DNA of 64,000 nucleotides from Paraeggerthella hominis (GCF_021044775.1 NZ_JAJNOQ010000008.1:76397-140396); one strand, 5' to 3'. Shown: positions 22,831-32,161, numbered from the stretch's first letter. The notes: generated by a model not told the origin, from the sequence alone. Translations and numbers: made by a program.

Positions 22831-24268
22831 TCGTAATAAGGGCTCGCAGGATCGACGCGCGCCGAAGGGATACGCCGGACCTGTGGAGAAGCCGCGAGAG
22901 AGCCGCGCCTCGCGATCGAAAGCCAGCTCGGCTCGGCTTGCCGCGCTCGACGTGGTGCGCACCGTGCGCGAGCGCGAGGCGTTCGCTCAGGACGTTATCG
23001 GCAAGCGCATCGACGGCTCCTCGCTTTCGCCTGAGGACCGCTCGTTCGCGACGCTGCTCGCATTGGGCGTGGTCAGCTCCGTGGGCACGCTCGACGATGT
23101 GCTCGATCGGGCGCTCAGCAAGCCGACGGACGTGCAGCCCGACGTGCGCGACGCCCTGCGTTTGAGCGTGTACGAGATCATCTTCCTGAACAAGACGCCG
23201 CATGCAGCGGTTGACCAGGGAGTCGAGCTGGTGCGCTCGTTCGCGCCCAGGGCGGCTGGCCTTGCGAACGCGGTGCTGCGCAAGGTGGTTGCTTCACGCG
23301 CGTCCTTCCCGTTCGGCGATCCGACGCGCGACGTGGAAGCGCTGGCTCGCCTGCATGCTTTTCCCGTTTGGCTGGCGCGCAAGCTGGTGCTCGATCTGGG
23401 ACCCCAGGCGGCGTTGGACTTCATGCGCGCCTCGAACGAGCCGGCGCCGCTGTTCGTGGCGGCGAATGCGGCGAAGACGGACGAAGCCGCCGTGGCCGCC
23501 GCGTTCGCGAAGGCGGGAGAATCGACGCAGCCGGTTGAGATCGACGGCGTGCCCGTGCCCGGCTGCCTGCGCGTGAAGGACAACCGCGCGTTGTTGCTGC
23601 CCGAGGTCAAGCAATTGTTCGTGCAGGGAAAGATCCTTGTTTCCGATGCCGCGTCCCAGCTGGTGGCTGCGTCCGTCCTGCCGCAGGACAAGCCCGCGTC
23701 CATGCTGGAAGTGGGCGCCGGTCGCGCAACGAAGACCATCTTGCTGCAAAGCGCGGCGCAGCGCACGTGGGGGTCGCAGATCGAGTCGTACGTGACGCTG
23801 GACAATCACGGGTTCAAGACGAAGCTGCTGCTCGAGCGCGCCGCGCGGTACGGCTCGTGCGTGTCGGAGGCGCTGACGGGCGACGCCCTGGCGTTGGGCA
23901 ACGTGGTTCGCGATCGCCTGTTCGACGTGGTGTTCATCGACGCGCCGTGCTCGGGGCTGGGAACGCTGCGACGCCATCCCGAGATTCGCTGGCGCTTGCA
24001 GCCCGAGGACGTGGCCGCGTTCGCGAAGACGCAGCTGGGCATGCTGCGCGCCGCCGCCGGGCATGTGGCGCCGGGCGGAACGCTGGCGTACGCGACGTGT
24101 ACGGTGACCTGCGAGGAAGACAACCAGACGGTGAAGGCATTCCTCGCGAGCGAAGAGGGGCAGCGCTTTCAGCTGGCTCCCATTGCCGGTCGCTCGTGCT
24201 TGGCTACGCGGCTTGCGCCGGGGTCGTCGGACGCGCATTTCGCCGTAAGGTTCGCGCGCGTTTCGTAG
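22823..24268 (+). CDS. rsmB: 16S rRNA cytosine-C5 methyltransferase RsmB
   Basis: A 481-residue protein with an N-terminal NusB-like RNA-binding domain (about 35-165, including ALDVVRTVREREAFAQDV and LNKTPHAAVDQGVELVRSFAP) and a C-terminal m5C methyltransferase domain. The latter has MLEVGAGRATKT (SAM binding), the motif IV DAPCSGLGTLRRHPEIRW and the motif VI YATCTVTCEEDN, supplying the two catalytic cysteines. RsmB methylates C967 of 16S rRNA in E. coli. The ATG at 22823 lies within the end of fmt after GGAAGGGG; a short basic extension (1-33) precedes the NusB-like part. Confidence 0.9.
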   Translation: MPDRNKGSQDRRAPKGYAGPVEKPRESRASRSKASSARLAALDVVRTVREREAFAQDVIGKRIDGSSLSPEDRSFATLLALGVVSSVGTLDDVLDRALSKPTDVQPDVRDALRLSVYEIIFLNKTPHAAVDQGVELVRSFAPRAAGLANAVLRKVVASRASFPFGDPTRDVEALARLHAFPVWLARKLVLDLGPQAALDFMRASNEPAPLFVAANAAKTDEAAVAAAFAKAGESTQPVEIDGVPVPGCLRVKDNRALLLPEVKQLFVQGKILVSDAASQLVAASVLPQDKPASMLEVGAGRATKTILLQSAAQRTWGSQIESYVTLDNHGFKTKLLLERAARYGSCVSEALTGDALALGNVVRDRLFDVVFIDAPCSGLGTLRRHPEIRWRLQPEDVAAFAKTQLGMLRAAAGHVAPGGTLAYATCTVTCEEDNQTVKAFLASEEGQRFQLAPIAGRSCLATRLAPGSSDAHFAVRFARVS

Positions 24269-24316
24269 AGGACGCGAAGGGTCGTGCGTTTTTCTCCGTC
24301 CAGCGCACGCGCAAAG

Positions 24317-24494
24317 GCGTTCCGTGGTAGGTTTTGACGGTTTGCGGTCGTCGTGGACGTGTCGCAAACCGCATCCGATCTTCCAGTAATTTTCTATGAT
24401 TTTTTGACCTGGTGTAATGCTGGGCCATCTGGTTGTGGTCGCAAGCAAGGGACTCTGCAACAACCTCAAACCGTCAAAACCTGCCAGCGAACGC
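24317..24494. repeat. inverted-end element family 2
   Basis: About 178 bp bounded by imperfect 28-bp inverted repeats (three mismatches), including the perfect core GGTTTTGACGGTTTG (24330-24344) and its complement (24467-24481). The interior is A+T-richer than the surroundings. No coding capacity. Only one copy is in the window. Confidence 0.65.
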
Positions 24495-24506
24495 GGTTTT
24501 TCGTGC

Positions 24507-24702
24507 GCAGGACCGTGCTGGGCAGGAGAACGGGCGGGTCGATGGCCTGTTCGCGGGATCGTGCTGGGCGGGCGAACAGGGGCGGGTCGATGGCTCGTGC
24601 GCAGGATCGTGCTGGGCGGGCGAACGGGCAGGTCGATGGACGTGCGCAGGACCGCGTTAGGCGGGCGAACGGGCGGGGGAGGGGCGGGTCGATGGCCCGT
24701 TC
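24507..24702. repeat. four tandem copies of a 45-57 bp GC-rich unit
   Basis: Units start GCAGGACCGTGCTGGGC, GCGGGATCGTGCTGGGC, GCAGGATCGTGCTGGGC and GCAGGACCGCGTTAGGC and each ends near GGTCGATGGC(C/T)(C/T)GT. It directly follows the family-2 element. Together they occupy most of the 622-bp gap 24269-24890. Confidence 0.8.
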
Positions 24703-24890
24703 TCCGGCGAACAGCGCGAAGCAGGCCATCGGCTTCGCCCCTTCGCCTTGCTCGTTTGCGTCGATTTCATAGTGAAACAATATGGAATAGCGATCGAACG
24801 AGGGCAGTGCTATCATTGCGGATCGTTCGCGCCGTCGTTTCGCGGCGCGCAAGGGCGTGGCAGTACGATACGGAACTCAGGAGGAACCTC

Positions 24891-26042
24891 GTGGAAGAGC
24901 AGCAACAAAACGCGCGCGGCGGGCTGCGCCCCAGTCAGATGCTGATGGTGGGCGGCATGCTGTTCTCTATGTTCTTTGGAGCGGGGAACCTGATCCTGCC
25001 GCCGCTTTTGGGCTTGCAGGCGGGCACCGAAGCCGTCCCGGCTATGGCGGGCTTTCTGCTTGCGGGCATCGGCCTACCCGTGCTGGGCATTGTGGCCGTG
25101 GCCCTGTGCGGCGGCGTGCGCGAGCTGGCGGGGCGCGTGAGTCCTTTGTTCGCATCGGTGTTCATTGCGCTCGTGTACCTGACCATCGGCCCGTTTCTGG
25201 CTATTCCGCGCACGTCCTCTACGGCGTACGAGATGCTGCGGCCTTTGTTGCCGGGACCTGACGTGATCGATCCGAACGTGGCGGCGGTCGTGTTCTCGGT
25301 TGCGTTTTTCGCCGTGGCTTTCGTTTTGGCGCTGCGGCCTGGGTTGCTTTCGCGCGTGCTGGGCAAGTTCTCTGCGCCTGCGCTTATCGTGCTCATCGTC
25401 TTGGTGGTGGGCGCATCGGTGATCGGAGGCGGGGGAGAAGTTCTCGAGCCGCAGGCTCCGTACAGCGCGAACGCGGCGACGCACGGCTTTTTGACGGGCT
25501 ACCAGACCATGGACCTGCTGGCTGCGCTGTGCTTTGGCATCGTGGTTGCGGCGAACGTGAAGCAGCTGGGCGCGCGCGATCCGAAGCAGGTTGCCGGCGC
25601 CATTTCGAGTGCGGGCGTCGTGGCCGGCGTGCTCATGATGGTCATCTACTGCGGCTTGGGGTTCGTGGGCGCCACCATGGGCGGCGCGCTGCCCGACGCG
25701 ACCAATGGCGCGGCCATTCTGGCAGCATCGGCCAGCATGCACTTCGGCGAGGCTGGGGCCGTTATCGTGGCTGCGATCTTCCTGATCGCGTGCCTGAACG
25801 TATGCACGGGCTTGATCTCGTGCTGCTCCGAGTACTTCTTCGAGGCCGTCCCGCGCGTGCCGTTGATTGCCTGGGCGGCTGCGTTCGCCGTGTTCAGCTG
25901 CGCCGTTTCGCTTTTGGGGCTGGACGCGATCCTGGCGTTTTCCGCGCCGCTTCTGGGCGCGTTGTACCCGCCGGCTATCGTGCTGGTAATCATGGGCCTC
26001 GTGCACGCTCGTTGCGACAAGCTGCCGCTCATGTGGCCGTGA
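24891..26042 (+). CDS. brnQ: branched-chain amino acid transporter BrnQ, ended early by in-frame TGA
   Basis: A 383-residue product of the LIVCS family (sodium/proton-coupled uptake of Leu, Ile and Val). Visible: the N-terminal MLFSMFFGAGNLILPPLLGLQAG signature region and ten or so hydrophobic helices. The frame stops at TGA 26040-26042, but the same frame resumes at once and stays open for 66 further codons with clear BrnQ-like membrane sequence (26043-26243). The joined length of about 450 residues is the family norm, so this looks like a nonsense mutation, a sequencing error or readthrough. The GTG start at 24891 has CAGGAGGAA upstream. Confidence 0.8.
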   Translation: MEEQQQNARGGLRPSQMLMVGGMLFSMFFGAGNLILPPLLGLQAGTEAVPAMAGFLLAGIGLPVLGIVAVALCGGVRELAGRVSPLFASVFIALVYLTIGPFLAIPRTSSTAYEMLRPLLPGPDVIDPNVAAVVFSVAFFAVAFVLALRPGLLSRVLGKFSAPALIVLIVLVVGASVIGGGGEVLEPQAPYSANAATHGFLTGYQTMDLLAALCFGIVVAANVKQLGARDPKQVAGAISSAGVVAGVLMMVIYCGLGFVGATMGGALPDATNGAAILAASASMHFGEAGAVIVAAIFLIACLNVCTGLISCCSEYFFEAVPRVPLIAWAAAFAVFSCAVSLLGLDAILAFSAPLLGALYPPAIVLVIMGLVHARCDKLPLMWP

Positions 26043-26243
26043 GCGGTGCTGTCGACGGCCGTGTACAGCGTGGTTGTGGGTCTGCGCGACGCGTTTGCGC
26101 CCGGCGCATGGCTGCCGCTCGATGCGCTGCCGTTTGCGGACTTCGGCCTGGGATGGGTGCTCATAGCCTTTGCGGGCGCCGCCGTGGGCGCTGCATGGTC
26201 GCTAGCTCGACGTCGGCGCGAATCGCGTTGCCAGCAAGGCTGA
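26043..26243 (+). pseudogene. BrnQ C-terminal fragment downstream of in-frame TGA
   Basis: 66 codons in the brnQ frame, encoding AVLSTAVYSVVVGLRDAF and FGLGWVLIAFAGAAVGAAW, two further membrane segments, then a basic tail and a TGA. There is no good ribosome-binding site for independent translation. The last 42 bp overlap the convergent tetR gene. Confidence 0.7.
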
Positions 26244-26843
26244 TTCGCTGATCACGCCCTCGTCGAGAAACGTTTCCAGCAGCATGGGCGGAACGGTCCT
26301 TCGCATGCGCTGGCCGAAACGGGATCCGAAGAGCTGCTCGGTTGTCATGTCGGGCAGGTGCTCGGCGCGATAGGCCAGCAGGGAAAACACTCCGCCAAGC
26401 GCGAACTCGATGGCAAGCGACGAGTTGAATCCTAGATTCGCCTCGTCAATGCCAAGCATGCCGATCCAAGCTTGCTTCATGGCGCGCTTGAGCGTTCCCT
26501 GCAACTGCGGGGATCCGTGTTTTCCGGCTATCAGGCTGAGGCGATCAAGGTGCACGTGGTATTTGGGGTCGCACAGCAAGGCGTCCAGGTTGCTTTTCGG
26601 GTCGATGATCTCCCTGAACACCGCAACCATAAGATCGGTTGGCAGCATTTGCTCGACGGCGTCTTTCGCTAGCTCGCCAAGGTTGCCGTAGTGGTAGTAG
26701 AACGCGTTTTTGTTGAGGCCCGTCGATCGTAGGATATCCGCCACCGAAAGCGCCGCGTAAGGCTTTTCGGCCAGCAGCGTCCAGAATGCGTCCCTCATGC
26801 GGTCGACGGCGGGGACGTCCTGCCCTTTTTTCGGTCGCGGCAC
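26202..26843 (-). CDS. TetR-family transcriptional regulator
   Basis: A 213-residue protein. The N-terminal helix-turn-helix (about 12-58) reads MRDAFWTLLAEKPYAALSVADILRSTGLNKNAFYYHYGNLGEL, the TetR DNA-binding signature. The C-terminal 150 residues are a variable ligand-binding domain. The GTG start at 26843 is chosen for AAGGAGG directly upstream; a longer in-frame extension has no such site. It is divergent from the ABC-2 exporter operon, and a near-perfect palindrome lies between the two. It probably represses the exporter and itself until a ligand binds. Its 3' end overlaps the brnQ tail. Confidence 0.9.
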   Translation of the reverse strand: MPRPKKGQDVPAVDRMRDAFWTLLAEKPYAALSVADILRSTGLNKNAFYYHYGNLGELAKDAVEQMLPTDLMVAVFREIIDPKSNLDALLCDPKYHVHLDRLSLIAGKHGSPQLQGTLKRAMKQAWIGMLGIDEANLGFNSSLAIEFALGGVFSLLAYRAEHLPDMTTEQLFGSRFGQRMRRTVPPMLLETFLDEGVISESALLATRFAPTSS

Positions 26844-26908
26844 GGTTTCCTCCTTGCTATGAGCGCTTTGCTCATTTGTAATTGGTCGTTTTCCCGTGAT
26901 TTGCATAT

Positions 26909-26935
26909 TTTTATTGGACGCATAGGCCAATAAAA
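26909..26935. promoter_or_regulatory. palindromic operator between tetR and ABC exporter
   Basis: TTTTATTGG (26909-26917), a 9-bp centre and CCAATAAAA (26927-26935): a perfect dyad of TetR-operator size in the divergent promoter region. Confidence 0.75.
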
Positions 26936-27039
26936 TCATCCTAGAACAGATGGCGAAGGGTCGTCAAGCACCGCGGTTCCCGCATGCGGGCTCTTCGAAG
27001 CAAGCCGCGCTCAAGCGCGCGGGGAGGGGACGTGATGCC

Positions 27040-27831
27040 ATGGAAACGCAGACGCGTGCGAATGGGCGGCCTATGGTCGAATTCAAAGGCGCGGTTCAGA
27101 GGTTCGGCAGGAAAACGCCTTTGGCGGACGGCAGGCGCACCGTACTGGATCGGGTGAACCTGCGCGTCGACCGGGGCAGCATTCTCTGCCTGCTGGGGCC
27201 TTCGGGGTGCGGCAAAACCACCATGGTCAACCTTATTATGGGCGTGACGGTGCCGGCGGCGGGCGAGGTGCTGGTCATGGGCGAGCGCGCTCCGTACCCT
27301 ACGGCGCGCGCCCGCGTGGGCTACATGCCGCAGGAGGATGCGCTCTACGACGACATCACCGCCGAGGAGAACCTGCGGTTCTTCGGCGCGATGAACGGGC
27401 TTTCGGGTGCGCGGCTGGACGCGCGCATCGGCGAGATGCTGAAGTTCGGTCGCTTGGAAGACGATCGCAAGAAGCTGGTGTCGGCGTTTTCGGGCGGCAT
27501 GAAGCGAAGGCTAAGCCTGGGCGTGGCGATGCTGCACGAGCCTGAGCTGCTGGTGCTCGACGAGCCAACGGTGGGGCTTGATCCCGATCATAGGCGTCGC
27601 ATCTGGGATGCGTTTTCCGCGATGGCGGGCGAAGGGGCCACCATCATCGTGACGACGCACGTCATGGACGAAGCGGTTCGGTGCGACCAGATAGCCATGC
27701 TGCACGGCGGCCGCATCATCGCGAACGCATCGCCTGCCGATATCCTTGTGCAAACGGGAGCCGACAATCTGGAGGATGCGTTCCTTATCCTAGAGGGCTC
27801 GTCTGAAGGGAAGGAGGCCGATCATGCGTAA
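27040..27831 (+). CDS. ABC transporter ATP-binding protein (ABC-2 type exporter)
   Basis: A 263-residue ATPase: Walker A GPSGCGKTT (about 56-64), Q-loop GYMPQEDALYDDITAEENL, signature FSGGMKRRLSLG, Walker B LLVLDEPTVGLDP and switch His in VTTHVMDEA. The DrrA/CcmA-like layout fits drug or lipid export. The ATG at 27040 is preceded by GGGGAGGGG. It overlaps the permease gene by 8 bp. Control by the divergent TetR regulator through the palindrome at 26909-26935 is likely. Confidence 0.9.
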   Translation: METQTRANGRPMVEFKGAVQRFGRKTPLADGRRTVLDRVNLRVDRGSILCLLGPSGCGKTTMVNLIMGVTVPAAGEVLVMGERAPYPTARARVGYMPQEDALYDDITAEENLRFFGAMNGLSGARLDARIGEMLKFGRLEDDRKKLVSAFSGGMKRRLSLGVAMLHEPELLVLDEPTVGLDPDHRRRIWDAFSAMAGEGATIIVTTHVMDEAVRCDQIAMLHGGRIIANASPADILVQTGADNLEDAFLILEGSSEGKEADHA

Positions 27832-29092
27832 GACGCTCGCGGTTGCTCGCCGCATCCTCTCGCAGTTCATGCACGATAAGCGCACCATCGCGCTTCTGTT
27901 CGTGGCGCCCATCGTGGTGCTGTGGCTGCTGTCGGTGCTGCTGGGCGCCGACTCCTACCAGCCGCGCATCGCCACGGTTTCGCTTCCGTCTTCATATCAG
28001 CATGCGCTCGAGGCGCAGGATGCGCGCGTGTCGGACGTGGGGGTCGACGAAGCCGAGCGTCTGCTGCGCTCCAATAACGTGGATGCGGTATTGCGCATGA
28101 AAGGCGACGCGACGCTGGAGATATGGGCCGAAGGCAGCGATTCCACCAAGACCGCTGCCGTGATGGCGTGCGCGTCGTCTGCCATGGCCGACGTGCAAAA
28201 AGACGCGGCGGATCAGATGGAAGCGGACATCGAGGCGAAGAAGGACGAAATCGAGCAGGCTCGGGAGGACGCTGAATCCAAGCAGGTCGAACTGCGCAGC
28301 GCTATCGAAGAGGTGGCGCTCTCGCTTCCGCCGAGCGCTTTGGCGAAGATGCCGGAGTCGGTGCGCGACATGTTGGACGGATCGCTTGCGAGCACCGTTT
28401 CGGCTGAGGATTTCGCCCTTGACCCTTCGTCGTACATGCCGGTGAAAGAGGTGGAGACCTCGTATTTGCACGGTAGCGAGGATTGGAAGATGTTCGACTT
28501 CTACGGGCCGGTGTTCATCGGGGTGTTCCTGTTCGCGTTCACGTTCATCACAAGCGGCATGTCGCTGGTGAACGAGCGCGGCGCGGGAACCATGGCGCGC
28601 TTTCTGGCGACGCCGGTCAAGCCGACGCAGATCTTGGGCGGCTACTCCATTGGATTCGGCGCGCTGGTGCTTGCGCAATCGGGCGTGATCCTGGCGGTGG
28701 CGTTGGGGCTGATCGGTTTTCCCAACGAAGGCAACCTGGGCTTGGTCGTGGTGACGGCGGTGTCGATGGCGCTGGTGTCGGTGACGTTGGGGCTTTTGGT
28801 GTCGGGCCTGGCCAGCAACGCGTTTCAGGTTATCCAGCTCATGCTCTTGTTCGTGGTGCCGCAGATACTGCTGTGCGGCTTGTTCGACCTGTCGAGCGCG
28901 CCGGGCTGGCTTCAGGCGCTGGGCCAGTGCATGCCGGTGACGTACGGGGTGGACGCCCTGCGCGCGGTGATGCTGCGCGGTGCCGATTTCGCGGCGGTCT
29001 GGCCCGATCTTGCGGTTCTGTGGGGATTCGTGGCAGCGTTCTTCGTGCTGGCGGCGCTGGGCTTTCGCAAGAAGCGCGCCCGGGTGCGGTAG
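27824..29092 (+). CDS. ABC-2 type permease with large extracytoplasmic domain
   Basis: A 422-residue protein: TM1 at about 22-42, then an external region of about 190 residues containing a Glu/Lys/Ala coiled coil (about 130-165), then five C-terminal membrane helices (about 225-415). This is the YhfH/YadH-like or NatB/YhgE-like ABC-2 plan. With the ATPase before it (8-bp overlap) it forms an exporter; the substrate is not evident. LLGADSYQPRIATV just after TM1 matches the LxGxxxxxxxxAVV pattern common in ABC-2 exporters of this class. Confidence 0.85.
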   Translation: MRKTLAVARRILSQFMHDKRTIALLFVAPIVVLWLLSVLLGADSYQPRIATVSLPSSYQHALEAQDARVSDVGVDEAERLLRSNNVDAVLRMKGDATLEIWAEGSDSTKTAAVMACASSAMADVQKDAADQMEADIEAKKDEIEQAREDAESKQVELRSAIEEVALSLPPSALAKMPESVRDMLDGSLASTVSAEDFALDPSSYMPVKEVETSYLHGSEDWKMFDFYGPVFIGVFLFAFTFITSGMSLVNERGAGTMARFLATPVKPTQILGGYSIGFGALVLAQSGVILAVALGLIGFPNEGNLGLVVVTAVSMALVSVTLGLLVSGLASNAFQVIQLMLLFVVPQILLCGLFDLSSAPGWLQALGQCMPVTYGVDALRAVMLRGADFAAVWPDLAVLWGFVAAFFVLAALGFRKKRARVR

Positions 29093-29117
29093 CGGACGGG
29101 GTTGGGGTCCTTGCGCT

Positions 29118-29265
29118 GCACGGTTTTGCCCTCAATGTTGCGCTTGACTCGGCATGCTTCGGCCTCGCCTTCGCACGACCTGGCAAAACGATCGCGTGAC
29201 GCAAGTCCCCGAGGGCGGGGCGCTCAAGGAACTCGCGATACGCGACATTGGGGGCAAAACCGTGC
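29118..29265. repeat. inverted-end element family 3
   Basis: 25-bp inverted repeats with two mismatches at 29118-29142 (GCACGGTTTTGCCCTCAATG...) and 29241-29265, 98 bp apart. It occupies part of the 453-bp gap 29093-29545, in which I see no gene. Confidence 0.65.
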
Positions 29266-29545
29266 GGCAAACGCGGCCCTGCGCGGTGCCGCCAACCTGA
29301 ATGGACGCTTCGGCTGCACGACTGGGCGCATGTGGTCCGGTTGTGCTTTGCGGGTGCGGATTATCGTATCGGCTTGGGAGCTCCAGTCCGCGTGTTGTCA
29401 CGCCAGCCTGCCCCCGCCCCCGCATCACGCGCGTTTTGGCGCGCAGAACGCGAGGACTTTACCGCTTGCTCGTCCGCGCGCACGCGGTAACGGGTAAAAT
29501 AAATGCTTTGCAAAGTATCGCTGGTATGTTCGGAGGTCGTCCCGC

Positions 29546-32161
29546 ATGGTCGAACGCGCAACAGAGGAAACAACGGAGAAGCCCGAAGGGGCGGCGTTCG
29601 CGCACGGGTCGCTGGGGCTGCTCGCGCCAAGCTGGTGGGAGCCTGAAGAGGGGGAGCCTGCCCCCGAACCGTGGCTCACGCCCGACGAAGCGCTCGACCG
29701 CTTCCTCGATTGGGTGGCGTCGCGCGGCATCGACTTGTGGCCCCATCAGGAAGAAGCGCTCATGGCGCTCATGATGGGCGATCACGTTATCCTGGGCACG
29801 CCCACGGGTTCCGGCAAGTCGATGGTCGCGCTGGGCCTGCACTTCATGGCGCTTGCCACGGGTCGACGCGCGTACTACACAGCTCCCATCAAAGCTCTGG
29901 TCAGCGAGAAGTTCTTCGATTTAGTGGACGTGCTGGGGCGCGAGAACGTGGGCATGATCACGGGCGACACGCACATCAACGCGCAGGCGCCGGTCGTGTG
30001 CTGTACGGCCGAGATCCTGGCGAACGAAGCGCTGCGCGAGGGCGAGCGCGCCGACGTGGGCTGCGTTGCCATGGACGAGTTCCATTTCTACGGCGACGCC
30101 GACCGCGGATGGGCGTGGCAGGTTCCCTTGCTCACGCTGCCGAAAACGCAGTTCTTGCTGATGAGCGCAACGTTGGGCGACGTCTCGAACATCGCGAGCT
30201 CGCTCAAGGAGCGTACGGGCGTCGACGTCGACGTGGTGGCCGACGCCCCGCGCCCCGTTCCGCTGTCGTACGAATACGTGGAAATGCCGCTCGAAGGCAC
30301 CGTGGAGCTGGCGCTGCGCAACGGCGAGGCTCCGCTCTACATCGTGCATTTCTCGCAGGATGCGGCGCTTGCCACGGCGCAATCGCTTTCGAGCTTCGGC
30401 GTGGCGTCGAAGGAGCAGCGCGAGGACATCAAGCGCGCCATGGCCGGCACGCGCTTCACCACGGCGTTCGGCAAAACGCTCAAGCGCCTGCTTTCAAGCG
30501 GCGTCGGCGTGCATCACGCCGGCATGCTGCCCCGGTATCGCTTGCTGGTGGAAAAGCTTGCTCAACAGGGGATTCTTCCCGTCATCTGCGGTACGGACAC
30601 GCTGGGCGTGGGCATCAACGTGCCCATTCACACCGTGCTTTTGACGGCGCTCACGAAGTTCGACGGCTACAAGATGCGCCGTCTGCGCGCCCGCGAGTTC
30701 CATCAGATCGCGGGCCGCGCGGGCCGCAGCGGCTTCGACACCGAAGGCGTGGTGCTGGCTGAAGCTCCCGAGCACGACATCGAGAACGTGAAGCTGGTGC
30801 AGAAGGCCGGCGGCGACCCGAAGAAGCTGCGCAAGATCAAGAAGAAGCAGCCGCCTGAGGGATTCGTCACCTGGAACAAGCAGACGTTCGAGCGCCTGAT
30901 CGAGGCAACGCCCGAAACGCTGAAGCCGCGCATGAAGATCACGCATTCGATGGTGCTGTCGGAAGTGGTGCAGGGCGGCGACGCGTACGCGCGCGTGCGC
31001 AAGCTCATCGCCGATTCCGCTCAAACCGACGAGGAGAAGGCCGCCCTGGTCGTGCGCGCGGACGACATATTCGCCACGCTCGTGAACGCCGACGTGGTGG
31101 AGCGCGTGCAGGCCGAAGATGGAAGCACGGAATACGTCACCACCGTCGATCTTCCCGAGGATTTTGCGCTTGATCAGCCGCTTTCGCCGTTTTTGCTGGC
31201 TGCGCTGGAGCTGCTGGACCCGGAAAGCGACACGTACGCCCACGACGTCATCTCCATGGCCGAGGCCACGCTGGAAAACCCGCGTCAGGTGCTGCGCGCG
31301 CAGGAACGGCAGGCGAAGGATCGGGCCATGGCCGACATGAAGGCCGACGGGGTGGACTACGAGGAACGCTTGGAGCGCATCGCCGAGATCACGTATCCCA
31401 AGCCGCTCGAGGATCTGCTGGGTGCGGCGTTCGAACGCTATTGCCAGGAGGTGCCGTGGGCGCGCGATTTCCAGCTGGAGCCGAAGTCGGTCCTGCGCGA
31501 CATGCTGGAAACCGCCAGCGACTTCAAGGGCTACGTGCAGCGTTACGGCATCGCCCGGTCGGAGGGGCTGCTGCTGCGCTACCTGGCCGACGCGTACCGG
31601 GTGATCGCGCGCACGGTGCCGGTGGACAAGCGCAACGATCGGCTAGAGGACGTCATCGCATGGCTGGGCTTCGTGGTGAGGTCGGTGGACTCCAGCTTGA
31701 TGGATGAATGGGAGAACGCGGGGTCGGCCTTGGACGCGGCTGCGCCGGTGGACGCTGACGAGGTGGTGACGGATCGGCGCGGCGTGACGGTGCTCGTTCG
31801 CAACGCGCTGTTTTTGCGCGTGCGGCTGGCTGCGCAGGAGCGCGCGGCGGAGTTGGGCCGCTTGGACCAGGATTGGGGCTGCGGGGAGCCGCGTTGGCAG
31901 CGCGCCTTGGATTCGTACTACGAAGCGCACGACGAGGTGCGCATCGACGGCGATGCGCGGTCGATGGCCTATCTGGAGATCGACGAGTCCGACGAGAAAT
32001 CGGCCCGCGTGTGGCACGTGCACCAGATTTTCAGCGACCCTGACGACGATCACGATTTCGGCATTGCCGCCGATGTCGATTTGGACGCCACACAGGAAGA
32101 GGGCGAGGTCGTGTTCAAGAACTTCCGCGTGGGCTTCTTCGAAGAACTGGGAATCGAATAG
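29546..32161 (+). CDS. Ski2/Mtr4-like DEAD-box RNA helicase with DUF3516-type C-terminus
   Basis: An 871-residue superfamily 2 helicase. Motif I GTPTGSGKS (about 80-88), Ia APIKALVSEK, II MDEFH (a DEFH variant of DEVH), III LMSAT, a helicase C domain with GVGVHHAGMLPRYR, TDTLGVGINVP and QIAGRAGRSGFD. The C-terminal 400 residues are an acidic helical domain seen in actinobacterial Ski2-like helicases. It probably unwinds structured RNA in turnover or ribosome-related processes. CGGAGG stands before the ATG at 29546. Confidence 0.9.
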   Translation: MVERATEETTEKPEGAAFAHGSLGLLAPSWWEPEEGEPAPEPWLTPDEALDRFLDWVASRGIDLWPHQEEALMALMMGDHVILGTPTGSGKSMVALGLHFMALATGRRAYYTAPIKALVSEKFFDLVDVLGRENVGMITGDTHINAQAPVVCCTAEILANEALREGERADVGCVAMDEFHFYGDADRGWAWQVPLLTLPKTQFLLMSATLGDVSNIASSLKERTGVDVDVVADAPRPVPLSYEYVEMPLEGTVELALRNGEAPLYIVHFSQDAALATAQSLSSFGVASKEQREDIKRAMAGTRFTTAFGKTLKRLLSSGVGVHHAGMLPRYRLLVEKLAQQGILPVICGTDTLGVGINVPIHTVLLTALTKFDGYKMRRLRAREFHQIAGRAGRSGFDTEGVVLAEAPEHDIENVKLVQKAGGDPKKLRKIKKKQPPEGFVTWNKQTFERLIEATPETLKPRMKITHSMVLSEVVQGGDAYARVRKLIADSAQTDEEKAALVVRADDIFATLVNADVVERVQAEDGSTEYVTTVDLPEDFALDQPLSPFLLAALELLDPESDTYAHDVISMAEATLENPRQVLRAQERQAKDRAMADMKADGVDYEERLERIAEITYPKPLEDLLGAAFERYCQEVPWARDFQLEPKSVLRDMLETASDFKGYVQRYGIARSEGLLLRYLADAYRVIARTVPVDKRNDRLEDVIAWLGFVVRSVDSSLMDEWENAGSALDAAAPVDADEVVTDRRGVTVLVRNALFLRVRLAAQERAAELGRLDQDWGCGEPRWQRALDSYYEAHDEVRIDGDARSMAYLEIDESDEKSARVWHVHQIFSDPDDDHDFGIAADVDLDATQEEGEVVFKNFRVGFFEELGIE

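Noticed and set aside
686..24702. CRISPR array in the tandem-repeat stretches
   Set aside because: Units are contiguous or degenerate with no unique spacers of constant length, and no cas gene is present.
26040..26075. Selenocysteine insertion at the brnQ TGA
   Set aside because: A small GCTGT...ACAGC stem lies downstream, but BrnQ transporters are not selenoproteins and the stem is short; a nonsense mutation is simpler.
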